Assembly (NCBI GenBank): GCA_026418315.1
Contig: JAOABO010000011.1
Coordinates: 1-21,002, forward strand
DNA length: 21,002 nt
Direction: 5' to 3'
From: Bacteroidia bacterium
GTDB lineage: Bacteria; Bacteroidota; Bacteroidia; B-17B0; Aurantibacillaceae
Shown: one piece after another, positions 1 through 6,365 of the stretch
Numbering within the stretch: position 1 is the stretch's first letter
How the letters are laid out: the number at the start of each line of letters is the position of its first letter
Made by a program: the position numbers and the translations under genes
Notes under the pieces: generated by a model
Told to the model about the DNA's origin: nothing
Databases searched by the model: none
The model's input: only the letters and a program-made list of their open reading frames with translations

Positions 1-63
1 GATATAAAGGTAGGGGATATTATTGAAGGATATGAAATGGTAGAAATAAAGCAAAAATTGTAA
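1..63 (+). CDS. infB: C-terminal end of translation initiation factor IF-2 (partial)
   Basis: Frame 1 is open from base 1 and ends at TAA 61-63, giving 20 residues that begin DIKVGDIIEGYE and end in IKQKL. The pattern (N/D)-(D/I)-(I/V)-K/R-VGD-(I/V)-IE-(A/G)-(Y/F)-E-x-VE-(I/V)-K is the usual last strand of IF-2 domain IV (E. coli IF-2 ends with a closely similar IRVGDVIEAFE segment, from memory). IF-2 is the GTPase that places initiator tRNA on the 30S subunit. Only the tail is present; the rest lies left of the window. The assignment rests on a short match, but the phase, the stop position and the following terminator all fit a real gene end. Confidence 0.72.
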   Translation, partial: DIKVGDIIEGYEMVEIKQKL

Positions 64-89
64 AATAAACTTGTTTGCTTGAGTATATT

Positions 90-122
90 AAAAAAAACTG
101 ACCAATGTGTCGTTTTTTTTTT
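90..122. terminator. Bidirectional intrinsic terminator between infB and arginase
   Basis: A run of eight A (90-97) pairs with T 113-120, C98 with G112, and GAC (100-102) with GTC (109-111), with T99 bulged and a six-base loop (103-108). Because the stem is flanked by an A run on one side and a run of ten T on the other, it can end transcription from either side. It sits between two convergent gene ends (stop at 61-63 on +, stop at 142-144 on -), which is where a shared terminator is expected. The GC core is short, so its strength is uncertain. Confidence 0.55.
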
Positions 123-141
123 ACTTATTAGAATGCAGGTT

Positions 142-1107
142 TTAGAAATCCTGTGTAAGCTGATTAGTGGCTTTCTGTAAAATTTCAAAAGCGTTTTCAG
201 CCATTAAATTCTCTTTGTCTAAAGTCGGATTAATTTCTACCATTTCAAAGCATATTATTTTCTTACTTCGCATTAAATAATAGATCAAGTTACCTGCTTC
301 TTTTTCAGTAATGCCATTAGGTACAGGTGTCCCCGTTCCACTACTAATACGAGAATCCATGCTATCTACATCAAAACTTACATAGATTAAGTCACAATGA
401 TCAAGATAATTCAATGCCTCTATAGCAATTCTTTCTACAGCTTTCTTTCTGATTTCAGGAACAGGGAATATGCGAACTTTGTTTTTTTTGATAAGATATT
501 CTTCTTGTGGCTCAAAATCTCTTAATGCAATGTACACAAGGTCAGAGTAATGAATCTTAGGTTTTATTCCACCTAAATTTTTTAGTTTTTCCCAATATTC
601 CACTGTTTCATCGTCCGGCTTATTTTGCTGACGGTCTTTATTGTCTTCTGCTAAGGAACATGCTAATGGCATTCCGTGCATATTTCCACTTGGCGTGGTG
701 TAAGGGGAGTGTAAATCAGCATGAGCATCTATCCATATTACGCCTAATTTTTTGTCAGGATAAGCCATCTTGATTCCTGCTATAGTGCCAATAGAAGAAC
801 TATGGTCTCCTGCAAGTACAATTGGTAACTCATCATCTAATAATATTTTTTTTATCTGATTAGCTAATCGTTCATTCAAACTATATACCCCTTTTATTCT
901 TTTGGCATAATCGTTCACTACAGGTTCCAAAAGTAAATGGTTTTCATTTGGAATTTCTATAGATTTATATTTTTTGAAAAAAGGACTTCCAAAATCTAAA
1001 GCAGCAATTTTAATGGCATCTATACCTAAACTGGCACCTCTGGTTCCTGCACCTATTTCACTTTTTACCTCTACAATTTTTATTGGTTTTATTTGAATTT
1101 TTGCCAT
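142..1107 (-). CDS. rocF: Arginase (ureohydrolase family, Helicobacter-like type)
   Basis: Predicted cytoplasmic Mn-dependent hydrolase (321 aa) converting arginine to ornithine and urea. The metal ligands of the ureohydrolase fold are all visible: H102 (GDH), D127, H129 and D131 (DAHAD), D246 and D248 (SFDVD); E291 in VEINP matches the substrate-guanidinium Glu of arginases. The segment TTPSGNMHGMPLA (137-149) is arginase-like rather than agmatinase-like, with T138, S140 and N142 at the positions that hold the alpha-carboxylate. Residues about 165-180 (DDETVEYWEKLKNLGG) form an insertion resembling the one I recall in Helicobacter pylori arginase. His133 replaces the Asn seen in mammalian arginase. 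The gene starts with ATG at 1107 and diverges from speA, so both genes act on the arginine branch point. Agmatinase or another ureohydrolase activity cannot be excluded from sequence alone. Confidence 0.82.
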   Translation of the reverse strand: MAKIQIKPIKIVEVKSEIGAGTRGASLGIDAIKIAALDFGSPFFKKYKSIEIPNENHLLLEPVVNDYAKRIKGVYSLNERLANQIKKILLDDELPIVLAGDHSSSIGTIAGIKMAYPDKKLGVIWIDAHADLHSPYTTPSGNMHGMPLACSLAEDNKDRQQNKPDDETVEYWEKLKNLGGIKPKIHYSDLVYIALRDFEPQEEYLIKKNKVRIFPVPEIRKKAVERIAIEALNYLDHCDLIYVSFDVDSMDSRISSGTGTPVPNGITEKEAGNLIYYLMRSKKIICFEMVEINPTLDKENLMAENAFEILQKATNQLTQDF

Positions 1108-1151
1108 ACTTTAATTTTTCGTGTATGTAAATTTTTCAATATTCTTTTTAT

Positions 1152-1159
1152 TACTTTCG
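1152..1159 (+). promoter_or_regulatory. Candidate -7 promoter element of speA
   Basis: TACTTTCG followed by C is one base off the TAnnTTTG element typical of Bacteroidota primary sigma promoters. It would place the transcript start near 1163-1165 and give a leader of about 25 bases before ATG 1188. I see no good TTTG -33 box at the usual 17-23 base spacing, so the call is tentative. Confidence 0.4.
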
Positions 1160-1164
1160 CAGCG

Positions 1165-1197
1165 TAAATATAGTAAATAATAATAAAATGTCTCAAA
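1165..1197 (-). promoter_or_regulatory. Candidate promoter of the arginase gene
   Basis: On the - strand, TTTG (complement of 1194-1197) is followed after 21 bases by TATATTTA (complement of 1165-1172), one mismatch from the Bacteroidota -7 consensus TAnnTTTG. The predicted transcript would start near 1158-1162 and have a leader of about 50 bases. The -33 element lies inside the first codons of speA on the opposite strand. Confidence 0.45.
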
Positions 1198-2585
1198 CCT
1201 ATTACGATTTAATAACTCAAACGCATCATTTTCCGCAAGAAGGATTTGATGTAAAAGACAATGAGTTATACTTTAATGACATTCCTTTAATGAATATAAT
1301 AAAACAGTATGGAACTCCTCTTAAATTGTCCTATTTACCCAAAATTGGTCAGCAAATTCAAAGAGCCCGCAGAATGTTTAATGTAGCGATGGCCAAAACA
1401 GATTACAAGGGAGAGTATTATTACTGCTATTGTACCAAAAGTTCACATTTTTCTTTTGTGTTAAATGAGGTATTAAAAAATCAGGCACATATAGAAACAT
1501 CTTCTGCGTATGATATTTTTATAGTAAAAGAATTATTCAAAAAAAATCAATTAGACAAAAACACATTCATTGTTTGTAATGGCTATAAACCTATAAGGTA
1601 CAAACAATTAATTACAGAAATGATTAATGAAGGATTTAATGTAATTCCTGTATTGGATCATTTAGATGAAATAGATTACTATAAAAAACATATTAAAGTA
1701 GATAAGTGCAAGTTAGGAATAAGAATAGCTACCGAAGAAGAGCCCTCATTCCCTTTTTATACTTCAAGATTAGGTATAAGATACAGCGATATTATTAATC
1801 TATACAATAATAAGATTCAGAATGATAGTCGCTTTGAATTAAAAATGTTGCACTTTTTCATCAATACGGGAATTAAAGATACCATTTATTATTGGACAGA
1901 GTTAAATAAATGTTTGAATGTTTATTTAGAGTTAAAAAAAATCTGCCCCACATTAGGTTCTTTAAACATTGGCGGAGGCATGCCTATTCGCACTTCCTTA
2001 TCTTTTGAATATGATTACGAGTATATTATTGAAGAAATTATCTCACAAATTAAATTGTTTTGCGAACAAAATGAAATTCAGGAACCAGATATTTTTACTG
2101 AATTTGGTTCTTTTACAGTTGGAGAAAGTGGTGCCGCTTTATATTCCATCATTGACCAAAAAATGCAAAATGATAGAGAAAGGTGGTATATGATTGATAG
2201 TTCTTTTATTACATCTTTGCCGGATACCTGGGGTATTAGTCAAAAATTTATTTTACTGGCTATCAATTATTGGGATAGACCGTATGTTCCTGTTAATTTA
2301 GGAGGACTAACTTGTGATAGTATGGATTATTACAATAGTGAAGCTCATATCAATCAGATATTTCTGCCATTAGTAACTAAGGAAGACAAAGAACCCTTGT
2401 ACATAGGTTTTTTTCATACGGGTGCCTATCAGGAAGAATTAAGTGGATATGGAGGTATTCAACATTGCTTAATACCCGCACCCAAACACATATTGATAGA
2501 TAGAAATGAAGAGGGAGAGATAAGTACAAAATTATTCGCAAAAGAACAAAGTTATAAATCCATGCTTAATATTTTAGGATACTAA
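1188..2585 (+). CDS. speA: Arginine decarboxylase, PLP-dependent (alanine racemase fold)
   Basis: Converts arginine to agmatine and CO2, the first step of polyamine synthesis from arginine; cytoplasmic. The 465-aa protein is the short form common in Bacteroidota rather than the roughly 630-650-aa E. coli SpeA. Visible features: the PLP lysine K84 in YCTKSS at the first barrel strand, H222 in LHFFINTG at the PLP-stacking position, the phosphate-binding glycines in NIGGGMP (260-266), TEFGSFTVGESG (304-315), the active-site Cys-Asp pair C376-D377 in GGLTCDSMD, and Y414 in GAYQ that contacts PLP. The C-terminal part (about 300-465) is the beta domain. ATG 1188 follows an A-rich leader with no Shine-Dalgarno, normal for the phylum. 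The TAA overlaps the start of the next gene by one base (TAATG), implying co-transcription. Diaminopimelate or ornithine decarboxylation is less likely given overall resemblance to Flavobacteriia arginine decarboxylases (recalled, not searched). Confidence 0.87.
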   Translation: MSQTYYDLITQTHHFPQEGFDVKDNELYFNDIPLMNIIKQYGTPLKLSYLPKIGQQIQRARRMFNVAMAKTDYKGEYYYCYCTKSSHFSFVLNEVLKNQAHIETSSAYDIFIVKELFKKNQLDKNTFIVCNGYKPIRYKQLITEMINEGFNVIPVLDHLDEIDYYKKHIKVDKCKLGIRIATEEEPSFPFYTSRLGIRYSDIINLYNNKIQNDSRFELKMLHFFINTGIKDTIYYWTELNKCLNVYLELKKICPTLGSLNIGGGMPIRTSLSFEYDYEYIIEEIISQIKLFCEQNEIQEPDIFTEFGSFTVGESGAALYSIIDQKMQNDRERWYMIDSSFITSLPDTWGISQKFILLAINYWDRPYVPVNLGGLTCDSMDYYNSEAHINQIFLPLVTKEDKEPLYIGFFHTGAYQEELSGYGGIQHCLIPAPKHILIDRNEEGEISTKLFAKEQSYKSMLNILGY

Positions 2586-3748
2586 TGAAATCTCCATTTA
2601 CCATCATCTTTCTGACTGTATTTATTGACTTACTGGGCTTTGGAATCATTATTCCCATTCTTCCCAATTATGCTATATCTCTTGGGGCAAGCACTTTGGT
2701 AACAGGTATTATTGCCGGAGTGTTTTCATTGATGAATTTTATTATGACTGCCTATCTTGGTCAGTGGAGTGATAAAGTTGGACGCCGCCCCGTTTTGATA
2801 TGGACGGTTCTTATGAATGCTATTGCGTATGTGCTTTTTGCGTATTCAAATACCATATGGTTACTTATAATCAGCCGTCTTATTGCCGGAATTGGTTCTG
2901 CCAACATTTCAGTAGCCCAGGCATATATTTCTGATATCACTGCGCATCACGAAAGAACAAAAAAGATGGGAATAATTGGAATGGCTTTTGGATTAGGGTT
3001 TATTTTAGGACCACCTATTGGTGGCTTTTTGAAAAGCATAGACCAGCAACATGGTATAAAGTACGTAGGATTATTCACAGGTATTTTATGTTTTATCAAT
3101 TTAATGTTCGTTTATTTTTTTCTCAAAGAAACGAATTCTCATCTTAATAAAAATTTAAAAATAAAACTACAACCTGTTAGCAGTATTAAGCAATTTATTT
3201 TTGTGCCGATTATTAAAAATTATCTTTGGTATGGTTTTATATTTATTGCTGCATTTAGTATATTTCAAGTGTTATCTACTATTTACTGGAAAGAACACTG
3301 TTTGTTAAATGACAAGCAAATTGGCTGGTTATTCGGTTTTGTAGGAGTTTTAAGTGTTTTTTGGCAAGGATTTGGATTAAAGTGGGCACTGAAAATTTTA
3401 AATGAACAAAAAATCATTATTTTATCTTCTTTTTTAATGAGCATAGCATTATTATGTCTTACTTTTATTTCTCATCAAAACATTTTTCCTTTCATATTTT
3501 TGGTATTACTCTTTATTTCTATGGGTAACGGACTTATATCTCCATGTGTTACCTCCTTATTATCGCAAAAAGCACCTGCTGGTCAAGGAGGAACCTTATT
3601 AGGTGTTTTTCAGAGTTTAAATTCTCTTGCAAGAACTATTGCTCCAATAATAGGAGGTTTTTTATATGATACACATTTTGCAGTGCCTTTTATTTTGTCT
3701 TTTGTGTTAATGATTGGGGCGACGAAATTAGTTCATAATATTCTTTAA
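2585..3748 (+). CDS. MFS transporter, TetA-like drug:H+ antiporter family
   Basis: A 387-aa inner-membrane protein with about 12 predicted transmembrane helices, predicted to export a small molecule in exchange for protons. Family marks are clear: the first-helix motif FIDLLGFGIIIPILP (13-27) with D15; MFS motif A, GQWSDKVGRRP (59-69), in loop 2-3; R98 of motif B in helix 4 (ISRLIAGIGSA); and the antiporter motif C, GPPIGGFL (142-149), at the end of helix 5. Motif C points to export. The start ATG (2585-2587) uses the last base of the speA stop codon, so translation is probably coupled to SpeA. This invites a role in moving agmatine, polyamines or a related cation, as for the polyamine exporter Blt of Bacillus subtilis, but the substrate cannot be read from the sequence. 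The TetA resemblance is to the fold; it is not evidence of tetracycline resistance. Confidence 0.85.
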   Translation: MKSPFTIIFLTVFIDLLGFGIIIPILPNYAISLGASTLVTGIIAGVFSLMNFIMTAYLGQWSDKVGRRPVLIWTVLMNAIAYVLFAYSNTIWLLIISRLIAGIGSANISVAQAYISDITAHHERTKKMGIIGMAFGLGFILGPPIGGFLKSIDQQHGIKYVGLFTGILCFINLMFVYFFLKETNSHLNKNLKIKLQPVSSIKQFIFVPIIKNYLWYGFIFIAAFSIFQVLSTIYWKEHCLLNDKQIGWLFGFVGVLSVFWQGFGLKWALKILNEQKIIILSSFLMSIALLCLTFISHQNIFPFIFLVLLFISMGNGLISPCVTSLLSQKAPAGQGGTLLGVFQSLNSLARTIAPIIGGFLYDTHFAVPFILSFVLMIGATKLVHNIL

Positions 3749-3821
3749 TTACCAAATAAACATATTATTTACCAATCATAACTTTTAACAAGTTAAATGA
3801 TGGGTTCAAAAAAAAAATAAC

Positions 3822-3829
3822 TACATTTG
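3822..3829 (+). promoter_or_regulatory. -7 promoter element of the secreted metalloprotease gene
   Basis: TACATTTG matches TAnnTTTG exactly and is preceded by a ten-A tract (3808-3817). A transcript from about 3833 would have a leader of about 14 A-rich bases before ATG 3847. No clear TTTG box is found about 20 bases upstream. The 98-base gap after the MFS gene holds no obvious terminator, only a weak AT inverted repeat near 3755-3771. Confidence 0.55.
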
Positions 3830-3846
3830 TAATCAAAATTAAAATT

Positions 3847-6237
3847 ATGAGAAAACTGTATTTAATTGTTGCAGCTGGTATCAGTGCAGGAATGATGTTT
3901 GCTCAAACAGGAAGAAAAGCAAACATTACTTCTGTAGCTGAACCCATTAATGTAATGGAGAATAGCAATACTCCCTTAAAAAGAACATGCGGAACAATTG
4001 CACCCAATGAAGCATGGGAACAAGAATTTCAAAAACTCATTGAACAATATGTAAAAGACCATCCTGAAATTCTAAATGGTAAAGTGTATGTTAATTATAC
4101 CATTCCAGTTGTGTTTCACGTTGTTCATGGTGGTCAGGCAGTAGGCACTTATCCCAACTTAGCACAAGGGCAAATTAATTCTCAAATTCAGGTATTAAAT
4201 GCAGATTATGCCGGAACTGGCCTGAATGTTGGAAATTATCCATCCAATGCTTTTGTTAACTTTGCTGCATCCTTGCCTGCAGCTAATAAAGATGGAAGCG
4301 GCAGAGTAAAAATAGCGAACACAGGAATTCAATTTTGTTTAGCAACAAAGGACCCGAATGGAAATACGCTTCCAGAGCCAGGAATTGACAGAATTAACTA
4401 TGTTTCAAAAGGATGGGCTAATCCTACTTCATTTACAAGTCCTTCATCTTTCCAAACATACATTAATGGTACCGTTAAGCCCAATTCAATTTGGGATCCT
4501 ACTCGTTATTTCAATGTTTGGGTAACAGATTGTAGTAATTCTGTTGGTTTATTAGGTTTTGCTACTTTTCCAGCAGGAACAGGTTTGTCAGGTTTGTCGA
4601 GTGGACTTGGTACTGCAACGACTGATGGTGTTTGGATATGGGCTAAGGCCTGTGGATCTAATTCCATTTTTCCAGGAGGAACCTATCAAGCACCTTATAA
4701 CAAGGGAAGAACTTTAACGCATGAGGTAGGTCACTGGTTAGGACTAAGACACATTTGGGGAGACGGAACTTGTGCTACCGATTATTGTAATGACACCCCT
4801 CCTGCTCAAACTTCAAATTATGGTAACATTACTTCGTATCCTTATCATGTAGGAACTTGTTCAGGAAACTCCCCTGATGGTGAAATGTACATGAATTTTA
4901 TGGATTATACGGATGATGCTGCAATGTATATGTTTACTGTAGATCAAACTACAAGAATGCAAACTGCTATGGCGAATGGGACATATAGGAGTCAATTAAC
5001 AGCATCTGCGGCTACTCTTTGTGTATCTTCTCCTGCTGCTAATGCTTGTTTTCAATCTCCATCTACAGGATGTATCAATACAGCCATTACTATGACGAAC
5101 TGTTCAACCGGAACGCCAACACCAACTTATACTTGGGCAGTTTCTCCCAATACTGGCGTTACATTTAATCCTAATCAGAATGCTACCAACCCCAGCATTA
5201 CATTTGCTAATGCGGGAACTTATTCTATTATACTAACTGCTAATAATGGAACGGTAAGTACGACTTCTAAAGTTATAACAATATCTTCATGTATAACACA
5301 AACCGTGTGTGTAGACACTTTAAGTAATGCTTCTAATCAGGATACAATGACAATATTCATTGCAGGTGCTGATGCTAACACTCCTGGTTGTTCACCTAAA
5401 GCAGGTTATGTAGTAGGTACAAATTGTTATGCAGATAAGGAAAAAGCAGAATGGTTTTCTGTTTCTACCTATTCTCATGTGCCTACTCCAAAAATTACAG
5501 GAGCTATTGTATTGTTTTACAAAAACGGAAACAGAGGTACTGGTGGAACTCCTTCAAAAACCGTGAATTGTATTGTATATAATGGAACCATGTCTGGGGG
5601 GCCAACAACGGCTCTCGGAACAGCAACTGCTAATCTTGGACAAATTGTAGCAGTTAGTCCTACTAATTCAGTGCAATATTTTGGAGCCCCTTCCTTGGGC
5701 TTTGCAAGTAATATCATTTATCCTTATAAATATAACTTTACAACTCCAATTAATGCACCTAATACTAATGGATTTTTTGTTTCTGTGGCTATACCAACCG
5801 GTGGAGGTGATACTGCTGTTATTTTCCATACTACAGACAAACCTTCAGGTGGTACAATGTGGGAAAAATGGAGTGATAATTCCTGGCATGATTTAGCACA
5901 AGCATGGGGTGGAAGTTTACACTTAAATGGAGCTATACTACCAATTCTCTCTTGTAACGTTGGTATCAACGAGAGTTCTATTTTGAATAGCAATGTGATG
6001 ATAATGCCCAATCCTTCTAATGGTTTATTTAATATCATCACCACATTTAATGAAAAACAAAACCTACATTTTGAAATTTTGAATACACTTGGTCAGGTGT
6101 TAGATAAGGGAGAATTCCAAAATGTGATGAATAATTATCTCACCTTGAACCTAAGCCATTACGAAAATGGAATTTATTTCCTTAAAATAACTAATGGAAG
6201 TGAAAAAATAGTGAAGAGAATAGTGATTAGTAAATAA
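3847..6237 (+). CDS. Secreted M43 (pappalysin-like) zinc metalloprotease with PKD domain and type IX sorting signal
   Basis: A 796-aa secreted protein. Residues 1-20 are a signal peptide (basic MRK, hydrophobic core, cut likely after FAQ20). Residues about 80-385 form the protease domain: H292, E293, H296 and H302 of HEVGHWLGLRH bind zinc and catalyse, and MNFMDY (349-354) supplies the Met-turn; this arrangement, with the following WGDGTC and cysteines C309, C314 and C338, is that of MEROPS family M43. Residues about 400-480 resemble a PKD or Ig-like domain (W430; SITFANAGTYSIILTANN). Residues about 487-705 are beta-rich and Gly/Thr-rich, with no assignment I can make. Residues about 718-796 (MPNPSNGLFNI, then NGIYFLKITNG and a basic end) are a type A sorting domain of the type IX secretion system, so the protein should be exported and released or anchored at the cell surface. 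It is monocistronic: own promoter upstream, strong terminator downstream. Natural substrate unknown. Confidence 0.9.
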   Translation: MRKLYLIVAAGISAGMMFAQTGRKANITSVAEPINVMENSNTPLKRTCGTIAPNEAWEQEFQKLIEQYVKDHPEILNGKVYVNYTIPVVFHVVHGGQAVGTYPNLAQGQINSQIQVLNADYAGTGLNVGNYPSNAFVNFAASLPAANKDGSGRVKIANTGIQFCLATKDPNGNTLPEPGIDRINYVSKGWANPTSFTSPSSFQTYINGTVKPNSIWDPTRYFNVWVTDCSNSVGLLGFATFPAGTGLSGLSSGLGTATTDGVWIWAKACGSNSIFPGGTYQAPYNKGRTLTHEVGHWLGLRHIWGDGTCATDYCNDTPPAQTSNYGNITSYPYHVGTCSGNSPDGEMYMNFMDYTDDAAMYMFTVDQTTRMQTAMANGTYRSQLTASAATLCVSSPAANACFQSPSTGCINTAITMTNCSTGTPTPTYTWAVSPNTGVTFNPNQNATNPSITFANAGTYSIILTANNGTVSTTSKVITISSCITQTVCVDTLSNASNQDTMTIFIAGADANTPGCSPKAGYVVGTNCYADKEKAEWFSVSTYSHVPTPKITGAIVLFYKNGNRGTGGTPSKTVNCIVYNGTMSGGPTTALGTATANLGQIVAVSPTNSVQYFGAPSLGFASNIIYPYKYNFTTPINAPNTNGFFVSVAIPTGGGDTAVIFHTTDKPSGGTMWEKWSDNSWHDLAQAWGGSLHLNGAILPILSCNVGINESSILNSNVMIMPNPSNGLFNIITTFNEKQNLHFEILNTLGQVLDKGEFQNVMNNYLTLNLSHYENGIYFLKITNGSEKIVKRIVISK

Positions 6238-6260
6238 CCAATGCACTAAATACAATATTT

Positions 6261-6290
6261 AACGGGGAACAAAAATTGTTCCCCGTTTTT
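6261..6290 (+). terminator. Intrinsic terminator of the metalloprotease gene
   Basis: A perfect 12-base inverted repeat, AACGGGGAACAA (6261-6272) and TTGTTCCCCGTT (6276-6287), closes over a three-A loop and is followed by further T residues (6288-6290, then ATTTT). It begins 24 bases after the protease stop. This is the strongest terminator in the window and isolates the protease gene from dnaE. Confidence 0.92.
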
Positions 6291-6338
6291 ATTTTCCAAA
6301 AATATCCACAAGTGTTGAATGAAGATAAATATTATGGC

Positions 6339-6346
6339 TAATTTTG
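6339..6346 (+). promoter_or_regulatory. -7 promoter element of dnaE
   Basis: TAATTTTG is an exact TAnnTTTG match; a partial -33 box, GTTG (6314-6317), lies 21 bases upstream. Transcription from about 6350-6353 would exclude the upstream TTG codon at 6348 and leave a leader of about 15 bases before ATG 6366. This decides the dnaE start. Confidence 0.6.
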
Positions 6347-6365
6347 TTTGCTAAAACTCTATACC

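Noticed and set aside
2585..3748. Tetracycline resistance gene
   Set aside because: TetA-like motifs are general to the drug:H+ antiporter families; no mobile element or resistance context is present and the gene is coupled to speA.
5517..6044. - strand open frames of 66 and 106 codons inside the metalloprotease gene
   Set aside because: They are antisense shadows with no motif, overlapping the well-supported unassigned and sorting regions of the secreted protein.
6348..6365. TTG as the start of dnaE, six codons upstream
   Set aside because: It lies at or before the predicted transcript start set by the -7 box at 6339-6346, and the exonuclease fold starts naturally at ATG 6366 with MFLIFDVETTG.
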